From positions 1-37,632 of the forward strand of contig JBCDBH010000010.1 of NCBI GenBank assembly GCA_039184055.1: a DNA stretch of 37,632 nt. Direction: 5' to 3'. The stretch is from JBCDBH01 sp039184055. GTDB taxonomy: Bacteria; Acidobacteriota; Thermoanaerobaculia; Multivoradales; J023. Below, piece after piece: positions 26,201-33,479 of the stretch. A model generated the notes under the pieces. That model saw only the letters and a list, made by a program, of their open reading frames with translations, had not been told where the DNA came from and ran no database searches. Every line of letters starts with the position of its first letter. Positions within the stretch are counted from its first letter, which is position 1. A program made the translations under genes and the position numbers.

Positions 26201-26341
26201 CTGGTCGCGGTCGACCGTGGTCGTGAAGCCGAGCCGCTCTACCGACGCGCGTTGGCGATTCAAAGCCGAGTGATGACCGACGACCACCCCCTCCGCGTCG
26301 CGACCCGTCGAGCCCTTTCCGCGTTGACCAGCGAGAACTAG
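23240..26341 (+). CDS. cyclase-like / Ser-Thr kinase / TPR transmembrane protein
   Basis: 1033 aa in three blocks. Residues 15-195 are a class III nucleotide cyclase-like domain: TLVLTDLVDSM with Asp23, DKTDGFFLLF with Asp66, and AKPMTARVMALA with Arg140. The usual transition-state Asn, four residues before that Arg, is Pro136, so cyclase activity is doubtful. I recall related fusions sharing the KTDGF and GLAKP wording, so this may be a subfamily trait. Residues 238-490 are a protein kinase: GEGGFG (246-251), Lys268, HKDVKPTNV with Asp365 (HRD has become HKD), DFG 387-389 and YRAPEL. Residues 528-549 are a membrane helix. A charged helix (SKEAERANREAET) and about ten TPR-like units follow, probably outside. 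GGGAGG precedes the ATG. It stands alone and converges on the EEP gene. Confidence 0.9.
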   Translation: MIVPVDAVDSGNDATLKTLVLTDLVDSMRLVERLGDARALKVFRQHDRLARDLAARHGGLEVDKTDGFFLLFDRPIDAVRYALAYGEALSSLRVDFEIRLVARIGIHLGEVFLHENRAEDIARGAKPLEVDGLAKPMTARVMALARGGQILVTRGAFDLARRAALSGSELPSGLRWLAHGPYLFQGLDEPVEIFEIGIEGRSPLSAPPDTAKSRRVLGEETILGWRPAVGQHVPHRSGWTLEAKLGEGGFGDIWLATHDKTDDHRVFKFCYQTEHLRALRREVTILRLLREALGEREDIARILNWNFDEAPYFLETEHTEGGTLSEWAAEQGGLAEIPLPVRLELAAQVADALSAAHSIGVLHKDVKPTNVLISTDRDGHPSVRLSDFGIGELTKETSDATIELLAPITGTSTGSSLYRAPELLIGRPATTQSDIYALGVLTYQLSIGDFSRVPAAGWERDIEDSLLREDIARMIDGVPNRRLAHATDAAERLRGLETRRAERAAAVESRRNDQRSAVQRRRNRQRLRLAIATAALLALFATLMVVLALRVSKEAERANREAETSRTVSDFLVDIFALADPMQMPSETLTAREVLDRGAERVENGLVDQPAVRARVMVTIGAVYNRLGLYDRAAELLPTGVTLLRDHLEPTDPSLIEPLIDLATLYRWQSRFTDSETLFAEALAIIEQQPDLPPELGARVWRERGVIHWYLGDYAGSTASFENVMTLLDQPLTHPDRLAAFQSIGRLAAETGAFEQAENTLRQVIELRRQAAGDDHADLAWSYNTLGVIYRLWGRYDESEDYLLRAERIWTPALGRDHPRLAWSDRHLADVERVRGRFTSAAERLDEAGAHATDPYLRLQVQVARGELALDRGQLDDAETLLADARAQWATTFGDPHPQLARIDIALARTLIRRGKLDEAEPVIDRILPPSVVYEVGAASARGELYRVSGRLVDAERTLRKAVDRAESGLATEHVELSMALGELASTLVAVDRGREAEPLYRRALAIQSRVMTDDHPLRVATRRALSALTSEN

Positions 26342-26364
26342 CTCGTGCTGGTGAGGCCTGAGGG

Positions 26365-27219
26365 CTAAGCCGGAACGACGTCAGCGAGCACCGCTAGGTG
26401 ATCGGACAGCTGATCCGGGATGGTGAGATAGCTCGAGAAACGTAGACGGCTCGATGCCAGGATCCAATCGAGCCGCCGTTTCGGTCGATAAGCCGGGTAG
26501 GTCGGCTCGCCTTCGAGTGGTTTGACGGTATGGAGATCGAGAGCCTGGATCAGCAACCGCATCGTCGCCGGCTCACCGACAAAGCCACAGTTGAGATCGC
26601 CGAGCACGATACACGGCCGCCGACGCGCGACGAGCACGTCCGCCATGGCGCGAATTTGACGCCGACGAACCCGGGGCAGAAGAAAGTCGAGGTGAACCGA
26701 TACCACGTCGATTTCGAATCCCCAGGCAGGTGGCATCACGGTGGCGACGACAAAGCCCTTGGTGTCACGCCACGACACCCCGAAACGTTGCGACCAGGTG
26801 ACCTCGAGCGGTAAAAGCGAGGTCAGGGCGGTGCCGGCGGCGAGGTCATAGCGACCCACTCCGAAGGGATTGTGCTCACCACGAAAATGCCATCGCAAGC
26901 CACTACCCTCGGCCAACGCGGCGACATGATCGAAGTTGCCACTCCACGCCGACGGACCATCGGCTTCCTGAAACGCCGCGACATCCGGCGCCAGAACGGC
27001 AATGGTCTCGGCGACCTCGGCGAGGTGGCTCTCGACCCGCGACCGTGGCACCAACGTTTGATGCGGCATCAAACGCCGACCATGGGCCAAATTGAGGGTG
27101 AACAGACGCAGGGCGCCATCGGGCTTGTGACCGATCTCGGCGGCCGGCCCGAGTCGACGCGGCAAGGCCAGGGACGGATCCGGCATCGCCGGACGAGGTG
27201 TTTCCGGAAGCTGAACCAT
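26365..27219 (-). CDS. endonuclease/exonuclease/phosphatase (EEP) family protein
   Basis: 284 aa from ATG 27219. It has the EEP/DNase I-like hydrolase motifs in order: LFTLNLAHG (Asn), AAFQEAD (metal-binding Glu), DVVSVHLDFLLPRVRRRQI (His), CIVLGDLNCGF (GDLN) and the closing LDWIL ... LSDHLAVLADV (SDH catalytic His). Members cut phosphodiester or phosphomonoester bonds in nucleic acids, phospholipids or inositol phosphates. There is no signal peptide, and the substrate is unknown. The frame stays open to 27309, but ATG 27219 gives a sensible N-terminus; no good ribosome site is seen. Divergent from the acyltransferase gene (111 bp) and convergent with the kinase (23 bp). Confidence 0.88.
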   Translation of the reverse strand: MVQLPETPRPAMPDPSLALPRRLGPAAEIGHKPDGALRLFTLNLAHGRRLMPHQTLVPRSRVESHLAEVAETIAVLAPDVAAFQEADGPSAWSGNFDHVAALAEGSGLRWHFRGEHNPFGVGRYDLAAGTALTSLLPLEVTWSQRFGVSWRDTKGFVVATVMPPAWGFEIDVVSVHLDFLLPRVRRRQIRAMADVLVARRRPCIVLGDLNCGFVGEPATMRLLIQALDLHTVKPLEGEPTYPAYRPKRRLDWILASSRLRFSSYLTIPDQLSDHLAVLADVVPA

Positions 27220-27330
27220 GATATACGTGCGTCTTCCACGCTCGACGTTGACTGTTCGGCAGCCTACCAGGCCGTGGGCCCGACTTGGCGTCGACCCAAT
27301 CGTAACCACAGATCGATCAGAAGAGCCCTG

Positions 27331-28200
27331 TTGTCCGAGAACGCAGTGACTACCGATACGGCCCCTACCTCGCCCGACATCGAAACGACAGAGACCTCCA
27401 CGGCCGGGGGCGCCACGAACGCCGAAGGCACCAAACGGCTCAGCGTGCGCTCGATTTGGCGCCAGCCGCTACCCTTGCGTGCCTATTCGCCGGTCGATCG
27501 AGTCCTGATTCGGAGCTTCGTGACCTACCTCCACTGGCGTGGTCTCGAGGTCAGCGGGGTCGAGCACGTCAGCGAGGTCAACGACCCCTTCGTGTTCGTC
27601 GCCAACCACAGCCAAAAACCCGAAGCGGTCCTGGTACCGACCGTGATGGTCTTCTTCCGCCGAGGTAGGAACATCCATTTTCTCGCCGACTGGCCGTGGC
27701 TGCTGATGCCGATCGTGTCGAGCCTGTACCGCCGGAGCGAAGTGATCCGGGTCATGGGCAAAAGCCCGAAATTGAAATTTCTCAACGTCTTCAAACCTTT
27801 GTTCCATGTCGACAGCCCGGCCATGGACCGGGCCCACGAACGATTGCAAGCCGGCGCTTCGGTGGGTATCTTCCCCGAAGGCACCGTCAACCGTGACCCC
27901 AACCATCTGCTGCGTGGCCAGTCCGGGGCCGCGATGCTCGCCATGCGCGCGGGCGTACCGGTGGTTCCGGCCGGGATCCGATTTCCCGACCATCGCGGTG
28001 ACGGCCCGATCGGCGATTTCGAGCGGATGACGATCCATGTCGGCGCACCGCTCACACCACCCACCCCGGCCGATGCCGAACGTTTGAAACGCTCGGAGAT
28101 TCGCGCATTCCATGGCAAGATCATGGAGGCGCTGGCGCGCCTGTCGGGCAAACAGTGGCACCCCGAGGCCAAGCGAAGGAGACCCCATCATGGCGGGTAA
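27331..28200 (+). CDS. PlsC-like 1-acyl-glycerol-phosphate acyltransferase family protein
   Basis: 289 aa. It moves an acyl chain from a thioester donor to a lipid or other hydroxyl at the inner membrane. Motif I is FVANHSQKPEAVL with catalytic His93, but the Asp of HX4D is Glu98 here. The second block is RSEVIRVMGK, motif III is GIFPEGTVNRDP (FPEGT at 181-185) and motif IV is VPVVPAGIRFP. The first 35 residues are Thr/Ser/Glu-rich and probably disordered. The frame is open upstream to 26872, where it would overlap the EEP gene, so I use TTG 27331 with AGAAGAG five bases before it; GTG 27346 is equally possible. Its stop overlaps the GNAT gene start, so they are coupled. Confidence 0.85.
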   Translation: MSENAVTTDTAPTSPDIETTETSTAGGATNAEGTKRLSVRSIWRQPLPLRAYSPVDRVLIRSFVTYLHWRGLEVSGVEHVSEVNDPFVFVANHSQKPEAVLVPTVMVFFRRGRNIHFLADWPWLLMPIVSSLYRRSEVIRVMGKSPKLKFLNVFKPLFHVDSPAMDRAHERLQAGASVGIFPEGTVNRDPNHLLRGQSGAAMLAMRAGVPVVPAGIRFPDHRGDGPIGDFERMTIHVGAPLTPPTPADAERLKRSEIRAFHGKIMEALARLSGKQWHPEAKRRRPHHGG

Positions 28201-28849
28201 GAAACGACCGACTGTCCGTCCCATCACCGACGAGGCGACACGTGACCGTGCGCTCGAGGTGCTCGAGGCGGTGTATCAGAAAGAAAAAGGCTGGATTCCG
28301 GATCGGGAGAAGCTGCTGCCCCGTGAGGATCTCACCGATACCGAAGTGACCTGGTTTCTCGCCGAGCTCGACGATCGCGCGTTGGGCGTCACGCGGGTGC
28401 TCTACCGGTTGCCGATCGAGCTCTATCAGAAGTACGCCTTCGATCTCGTCGACCCGTCGATCGACGTCGAAGCCTTCTTGAGCAACAACAAAATCGCCGA
28501 GGTCGGCCGTTTCGCCGTCGTCCCGGAGTTTCGCGATCAAATCCTGATCGCCGCGACCCTGATGCGCGCCGCCACCAAAGAGACCGTCGAACGTGGCTTC
28601 ACCCACTTCATCACCGATGTGTTCGAAGGCGATCCGACCACGCCTTACCACTTCCATCAGCGGATTCTCGGTTTCGAAGTGGTGGCGACCCATGAAATCG
28701 GCGAGCTGGCGCACAAAGGCCGTCGCGTGACCATGCTGCTCGACCTGAAAGCGGCCTATCAACGCATGAGCCAGAAACGGCGCTGGATCTTCCGCTACAT
28801 CACCGAAGGTTGGGGCGAGCGTCTGCTCGGTCATTTGAAGACGGTTTGA
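28190..28849 (+). CDS. GNAT-fold N-acyltransferase
   Basis: 219 aa. The core GNAT block is KIAEVGRFAVVPEFRDQILIAATLMRAATKETVERGFTHF, where the EVGRFAV strand and following helix bind the acyl-carrier pantetheine. The E-x-R-F/L-x-V form is that of long-chain N-acyltransferases such as FeeM, OlsB and autoinducer-synthase relatives, rather than plain acetyltransferases. ATG 28190 has GGAG eight bases upstream and overlaps the PlsC gene by 11 bp. Pairing a GNAT N-acyltransferase with a PlsC O-acyltransferase recalls OlsB-OlsA in ornithine-lipid synthesis. The acyl chain and amine acceptor here are unknown. Confidence 0.82.
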   Translation: MAGKKRPTVRPITDEATRDRALEVLEAVYQKEKGWIPDREKLLPREDLTDTEVTWFLAELDDRALGVTRVLYRLPIELYQKYAFDLVDPSIDVEAFLSNNKIAEVGRFAVVPEFRDQILIAATLMRAATKETVERGFTHFITDVFEGDPTTPYHFHQRILGFEVVATHEIGELAHKGRRVTMLLDLKAAYQRMSQKRRWIFRYITEGWGERLLGHLKTV

Positions 28850-28910
28850 GCCGTCGCCCACGAGGTCGATTCACCCACGCCGCCGCCCGCCTGGCGGTTG
28901 CTGAGCCGTC

Positions 28911-31457
28911 ATGCTGCCCCATCGCTTTTCCCTCGCTCTCGTCCGTCTCGCGGCGCGTCGTCCACACGCCGTGTTGCTCAGCGCCGCGGCGGCCGCCGTG
29001 GTCGCCCTGGTGCTCGCTCTCGGTGTGCGCATCGACACCGATCTGCTTTCGCTGATTCCCGCTGACAACCCGGCGGTCGACGATTTTCGCGTCACCGTCG
29101 AACGCTTCGGCTCCACCGATCTCTTTCTCGCCGCGGTGGTGGTCGAAGACGGTCAGCTCGAACCGGCGCTCGCCTACGCCGATGCGCTGGCAGGAGCCTT
29201 GCGTGCGTCGGAACGGATCGATTGGGTCGAATACCGACTGCAAGATCTGAGCGAGGCCCTGGCGCCGATGTTGCGCTGGGCACCGCTCTTCATGACCGAG
29301 ACCGAGCTCGAGAGCTTTCTCGACCGGCTACGCCCCGAGGCGCTCGACCTGCGCGCCGAGACGCTGTCGCGGCAATTGCGCACACCGGCGCAAATGGCAC
29401 TCGAACCCCTCCTCACCCGCGATCCATTGGGCATGTTGGAGGCGGTGCAAGGCTCGTTCGCCACCGGTCAGCTCGACGGCCGTTTCGACGACGAAACCGG
29501 CTATTTGATCGATCCCGAGCAACGCTTCGTGTTGCTCTTGATCAAGCCGATTCGCCCAGCCGCCGATGTCCCCTTCGCGCGTGAGCTGATGGGTTCGATG
29601 CCCGACGTCGAGAGCACCGCCACCAGCGCCTGGCATGACGCTGGCTTCGACGGCGAGGCACCCGCGGTGCGCTATGCCGGCGGCTATCCGATCGCGGTCG
29701 GTGATACCACCTTGATCGTCCAGGACATGGTGATCGGCGCGGTCAGCGCGCTGGTCGGCGTCGGGCTGCTCTTCGCTTTCGCCTTTCGCCGCAAGACCGC
29801 TTTGGTAATCGCCATGACTCCGCTCGCCGCGGGTCTGCTCTTCACTTTCGCGTTCACCGCGATCAGCCTGGGCCGGCTCAATGCCGCGACGTCGGCCTTC
29901 GCGGCGCTGTTGATCGGCCTCGGTATCGACTTCGTGATCGTGCTCTACGGGCGCTATGTCGAAGAACGGAGTGAAGGTCGCACCCACCAAGAGGCGCTCG
30001 ACTCCATCGGTAGCTCGACGGCCGTCGGCGTGCTCCTCGGCGCGGTCACCACCGGCGCGACCTTCTTCGCCTTCCTGATTAGCGATTTCGCCGGTCTCGC
30101 CGAGCTCGGGTTGATCACCGGCGCCGGCATCCTGATTCTGGTGGTGACGGTCTTCTTGCTCCTACCCGCGCTGCTCACCGTGCTCGACCTGCGTCGCCCA
30201 GAGAAAAAGCACCACCTTCGAGCCTTCGGTATCGACAAGCTTTCCGCGCTAGCCTTGAAGTACCCGCGTTGGATGCTCGCCGCGACGGCGGTGATCACCA
30301 TCGTTCTCGGCTCCTTGGCGCCGGGCGTGCGCTACGACGACAATGTCGTCAAGGTACGCGCCAGCGACAATCCCGGCGCCGAAACCCAGCGCGAGATCAT
30401 GGATGCCTTCGGGATCCGCTTCACCCCGCTGATGATCCGGATCGACGGCGCCGACGAGCCCGAGGCGATCGCCCGGGCACGCGCGCTATGGCCCAAGCTC
30501 GACGAGCTGGTCGACAACGGGGTGTTGGCGCGGATCGAAGGCGTCGCCCACCTCTTGCCGAGCGCCGAGCAACAGCAGGCGGCGCTCACCCGTCTCGCCG
30601 CTTTCGACCGTGACGGCGCAACGGTCCGGGACGCGTTCGCCACCTCGCTGCGCAGCGCCGGGCTCAATCCCAATGGCTTTGCCGAGGGTCTCGACACGGT
30701 CGCGGCGGCGCTCGATCACGATCGCCCCTTCAGTGTCGAAGCGGTGCGTGGCACCACCGTCGGGCATGCGCTCGATCGCTATATCGCCGGTGGCACCGAC
30801 GCCGACGGCGCGGATGTCTTCTCGACCGTGCTCTACGCCTATCCACCCGCTGACCTGGCCCAAGGCGCCATCCCGCAGCCGCTCAGCGAGCTCATCGAAG
30901 CCTCCGAAGGCACCGTGCTCACCGGCCCGGCGATGATTTCGCGCGCGCTCAAAGATGTCGTCTGGCGCGACGCCACCCTGGCGGCCTTGATCGGTACGAT
31001 CATCGTGTTGATCTTGCTGGCGATCGACTTCGGCGGGCTCAAGGAAGGCCTGTTGGCCCTCTTGCCCTTGCTGGTCGGCACGGTGTGGATGCTCGGTTTG
31101 ATGGACATCTTCGACCTCGACGTCAACTTCATGAACATCTTCGTGTTCACGATGGTGATCGGTATCGGCGTCGACTACGGCATCCATCTCCTCCACCGCT
31201 GGCACGAAACCGGTGGCGACGATCCGACCAGCGACCATCCGAGCCCCGGAGATCCCGAGGCCATCCGTGGCACCTCGGGCGCCATCACCATCGCCGCGCT
31301 CACCACCATGGTGGGCTTCGGCTCGTTGGTGTTGTCACACGTGCCCGGGTTGCGTTCGATGGGCATGGTGGCCATTCTCGGCGCGGGCGCCACGGCGTTG
31401 GTCAGCATGACCGTCCTGCCGGCTTTGCTTGCCGTGTTGGCGCCCCGGCGTCGCTAG
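28911..31457 (+). CDS. RND/MMPL family exporter (HpnN-like)
   Basis: 848 aa with the duplicated RND layout. There is one N-terminal helix (AVLLSAAAAAVVALVLALGV), a large outside domain (about 50-260) and five helices starting at MVIGAVSALVGVGLLFAFAF. LNAATSAFAALLIGLGIDFVIVLYGRY holds the GxxxD motif. A second helix near 455-475 (ATAVITIVLGSLAPGV), a second large loop, and five closing helices with NIFVFTMVIGIGVDYGIHLLHRW complete it. This is the MMPL/hopanoid-exporter group, which moves lipids from the inner membrane outward using proton force. It lies 61 bp after the GNAT gene on the same strand, so it probably exports that lipid (inference). The ribosome site is weak. Confidence 0.9.
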   Translation: MLPHRFSLALVRLAARRPHAVLLSAAAAAVVALVLALGVRIDTDLLSLIPADNPAVDDFRVTVERFGSTDLFLAAVVVEDGQLEPALAYADALAGALRASERIDWVEYRLQDLSEALAPMLRWAPLFMTETELESFLDRLRPEALDLRAETLSRQLRTPAQMALEPLLTRDPLGMLEAVQGSFATGQLDGRFDDETGYLIDPEQRFVLLLIKPIRPAADVPFARELMGSMPDVESTATSAWHDAGFDGEAPAVRYAGGYPIAVGDTTLIVQDMVIGAVSALVGVGLLFAFAFRRKTALVIAMTPLAAGLLFTFAFTAISLGRLNAATSAFAALLIGLGIDFVIVLYGRYVEERSEGRTHQEALDSIGSSTAVGVLLGAVTTGATFFAFLISDFAGLAELGLITGAGILILVVTVFLLLPALLTVLDLRRPEKKHHLRAFGIDKLSALALKYPRWMLAATAVITIVLGSLAPGVRYDDNVVKVRASDNPGAETQREIMDAFGIRFTPLMIRIDGADEPEAIARARALWPKLDELVDNGVLARIEGVAHLLPSAEQQQAALTRLAAFDRDGATVRDAFATSLRSAGLNPNGFAEGLDTVAAALDHDRPFSVEAVRGTTVGHALDRYIAGGTDADGADVFSTVLYAYPPADLAQGAIPQPLSELIEASEGTVLTGPAMISRALKDVVWRDATLAALIGTIIVLILLAIDFGGLKEGLLALLPLLVGTVWMLGLMDIFDLDVNFMNIFVFTMVIGIGVDYGIHLLHRWHETGGDDPTSDHPSPGDPEAIRGTSGAITIAALTTMVGFGSLVLSHVPGLRSMGMVAILGAGATALVSMTVLPALLAVLAPRRR

Positions 31458-31833
31458 GTTGGGCGCGTGCACCCGGCCATCCCCGGGTGGACCTAGGCGC
31501 ACGCATCGGCTCTTGATCCGCGCCCCGTGCACCTGCCGACGGGGTCGGCGAAAACTCGCTTCGCTCAGACAGTTCGCCGCCCTTTTCCGCCGGCAGGCAC
31601 CCGGGCCACGGGAGCCGCTGATGTGCGCTACGGCCCACCCGGGGATGACCTGGACAATCGTCTACGAAAGGACGGTTCAACCGCGACTATGACCACCGGA
31701 GAACGGGGTCGTCAGCGGAATCGTCGACAATGACGACTCGAACTGCGGGCATGACGCGGCGAGACGCCCGGATAGGACGCGGGTCGTCGGCAGAGTAGCG
31801 TTGGCTACGTGAAGGGAAAGTGGGGACTGCGGG
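31458..31833. other. gene-free region (376 bp) holding a nested inverted repeat
   Basis: No credible coding frame. The left half (31475-31650) folds as a long nested hairpin, listed separately. The right half has a second 7-bp inverted repeat (GTCGTCA at 31708-31714 and TGACGAC at 31731-31737) and the hairpin GTAGC-GTTG-GCTAC at 31795-31808. Confidence 0.6.
31475..31650. repeat. nested inverted repeat, about 176 nt (structured RNA or MITE-like)
   Basis: Successive blocks pair in perfect nested order. 31475-31493 pairs with 31632-31650 (17 of 19). GCGCAC at 31497-31502 pairs with GTGCGC at 31623-31628. CGGCT at 31507-31511 pairs with AGCCG at 31613-31617. CCCGTG near 31524-31529 pairs with CACGGG near 31607-31612. 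CCTGCCGACGG near 31532-31542 pairs with CCGCCGGCAGG near 31587-31597 (one mismatch). CGGCGAAAACT at 31546-31556 pairs with AGTTCGCCG at 31571-31579 with a two-base bulge. The whole could form one imperfect hairpin with a loop of about 14 nt. It begins 17 bp after the exporter's stop. Confidence 0.6.
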
Positions 31834-32226
31834 TCAGTTGCGCGCGGCGGCCGGCATCGCCTCGGGAGCGGCGATCGGCGGTCCACTCACACCGAAATGG
31901 GCCAGCGCCTCGGCTTCAGTGGTGTGAACTTCGAGCAGCGGCAGCACACGGCTCATCTCGAGCACATTGCGAACCTGACCTTCGACATGCACGAGACGCA
32001 CCGCGGTGCCGAAACGACCGGCAAGACGAATCCCTCCGACCAGCTCACCGATCCCGGCGCTATCGATCCGCACCACCTTCGACAGATTGAGAACGATCTT
32101 GGTCCAACCCTCGGCGACCAGCTCGTTCATCACGTCGCGAAGCAGATCGTCACCGACGCCAGCGACCAAAGAGCCGTCCAGGTCGACGAGCAACACGTCA
32201 TCGGCTTTTCTTACATCCACGCGCAT
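31834..32226 (-). CDS. STAS-domain anti-sigma-factor antagonist
   Basis: 130 aa, SpoIIAA/RsbV-like. The fold is clear from VLLVDLDGSLVAGVGDDLL, WTKIVLNLSKVVRIDSAGIGELVGGIRLAGRFGTAVRLVHVEGQVRNVLEMSRVL. Ser56 in RIDSAGIGELV is the phosphorylated residue of the family, whose state decides binding to an anti-sigma kinase. No anti-sigma partner gene is in the window; the two Ser/Thr kinases nearby are of another family. The ATG at 32226 has GGAG nine bases upstream, and TATGCTAG lies further upstream as a possible -10. The final 20 residues (PPIAAPEAMPAAARN) are a disordered tail. Confidence 0.88.
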   Translation of the reverse strand: MRVDVRKADDVLLVDLDGSLVAGVGDDLLRDVMNELVAEGWTKIVLNLSKVVRIDSAGIGELVGGIRLAGRFGTAVRLVHVEGQVRNVLEMSRVLPLLEVHTTEAEALAHFGVSGPPIAAPEAMPAAARN

Positions 32227-32298
32227 ACGTCACGACTCCAAAATCGGGACCGGAAAGACTCGGCGGATCGAGCGATCACGCCATTCGAGGTGCACAGA

Positions 32299-32309
32299 CT
32301 AGCATATCG
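32299..32309 (-). promoter_or_regulatory. candidate -10 region of the STAS gene
   Basis: On the minus strand the sequence reads TATGCTAGTCT, about 70 nt before the STAS start. The 8-mer TATGCTAG also occurs before the kinase gene at 23138, which supports it as this genome's -10 style. No convincing -35 is visible. Confidence 0.3.
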
Positions 32310-32329
32310 TCTCGACCGTCAGACGCAGC

Positions 32330-33250
32330 TCAAGCACTGGCCAAGACGGCGACCCCGACGGTCGCCAAGAGGGTCCCGGCGAGGGCTCGCGCGGTGATCG
32401 GCACCCCGGCGAAACGGGCGTCGAGAAAGAGACCGAAGATCGGCGAGGTGGACAAGAGCACCGCCGCGATCGATGCCGGCGCGAGCGCGATGCCGGTCAT
32501 CATCAAGATCAGCGCCATATAGGTACCGATGAAGGTCGGCATCGCCAGTCGACCGAGCGCCACCGGTTGCCCCAGCACCCGCCCGGCTGACACCAACTGC
32601 CCGCGCAGCGCGAGAATGACGAGCAAAGCGACGGTGGCAGCGACCAATCGCACCGTGGTGGCGGCGAGGATCGGCATCCCCTCCATACCCATCTTGGCGA
32701 ACACCACGCCCGAGCCCTGAGCGGCGGCGGCGAGCACCGCGAGCAAGAGTCCGAGCCGCAACGCCGCACCCGAGCTCGATCTCGATTCGTCGGCGTCGGC
32801 TCGGGTCGAGCCCGCCGTACCGGTGATGACGATCGCGACGCCACCGAGGACCAGCAGGGCGCCACCGACCTGGAGCCAGCCGATCCGTTCGTCGGTGAGT
32901 GCGACGGCGAGCAAAGCGGTGAAAACCGGGGCGAGGGTCTGGATCAACAACGTCCGGTGCACCCCGAGCCGTGGCACGGCGGCGAAAAGCGCGGTATCGC
33001 CCAGGCTCATGCCGAGCACACCCGAGACCGCAACCAGCGCGAGCGCGCCTCCCGGTGCACCGAACAAGGCCCCGAGATCACCGATCACCCACAACGTCGC
33101 CAACAGCATGATCGACGTGATCCCGTTCTTCGCCAGGTTGACGGTCCACGCGCCCCAGGTGTCGATCGGCCCTTTGAAGAGCATCACCGCAATGGCCCAA
33201 CAGGCGGCCGCCGCGAGCGCCGCCGCTTCGCCGAGAAAAGGCGTGTTCAT
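32330..33250 (-). CDS. EamA/DMT-family membrane transporter
   Basis: 306 aa with about ten membrane helices in two EamA repeats: AAALAAAACWAIAVMLFKGPID ... LLIQTLAPVFTALLAVALTDERIGWLQVGGALLVLGGVAIVI, then LGLLLAVLAAAAQGSGVVFAKMG ... SIAAVLLSTSPIFGLFLDARFAGVPITARALAGTLLATVGVAVL. The family exports metabolites such as amino acids or nucleotides, but the substrate cannot be told. A short hydrophilic loop (TRADADESRSSSG) separates the halves. ATG 33250 has GGAGG eight bases upstream, better than an upstream in-frame start at 33277. It lies 103 bp upstream of the STAS gene on the same strand. Confidence 0.88.
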   Translation of the reverse strand: MNTPFLGEAAALAAAACWAIAVMLFKGPIDTWGAWTVNLAKNGITSIMLLATLWVIGDLGALFGAPGGALALVAVSGVLGMSLGDTALFAAVPRLGVHRTLLIQTLAPVFTALLAVALTDERIGWLQVGGALLVLGGVAIVITGTAGSTRADADESRSSSGAALRLGLLLAVLAAAAQGSGVVFAKMGMEGMPILAATTVRLVAATVALLVILALRGQLVSAGRVLGQPVALGRLAMPTFIGTYMALILMMTGIALAPASIAAVLLSTSPIFGLFLDARFAGVPITARALAGTLLATVGVAVLASA

Positions 33251-33413
33251 CCCGACACCCTCCACCTCACCGCACATACGCGCGAGCTCGTGGCACGTAG
33301 AGAGAAAGGAGAAGCACGGAAAAAGGGCTCCTGACGAAGCACGCGGCCTGAACGAAATGACAACATCGCCGGGAGCTTACCCGAGCACGAACCCGATCCG
33401 ACGCCTCCGGTAG

Positions 33414-33419
33414 TATGAT
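33414..33419 (+). promoter_or_regulatory. candidate -10 box of the second kinase gene
   Basis: TATGAT matches the sigma70 -10 consensus at five of six bases and lies 57 bp before the kinase ATG. No good -35 is seen 17 bp upstream. Confidence 0.35.
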
Positions 33420-33452
33420 CGCCCCACAGACAGCCAGATCCGCAGACTATCC

Positions 33453-33479
33453 ATGAATCTCTCCACCAGCGTGTCATGA
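33453..33479 (+). other. possible 8-codon leader ORF before the kinase
   Basis: ATG at 33453 opens a frame reading MNLSTSVS whose TGA (33477-33479) overlaps the kinase ATG (33476-33478) as ATGA. The kinase start itself has no ribosome site, so termination-reinitiation from this leader could load it. The leader has no clear ribosome site either, so chance is quite possible. Confidence 0.25.

Noticed and set aside
26872..27330. 150-residue N-terminal extension of the PlsC-like protein
   Set aside because: It would run antisense through the EEP gene, including its catalytic motifs; PlsC homology begins well after 27331.
31458..31650. Integron attC site (GTTGGGC at 31458 next to a large inverted repeat)
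   Set aside because: An attC begins with RYYYAAC and ends with GTTRRRY; here the left end has the right-end core and no matching core closes the right side.
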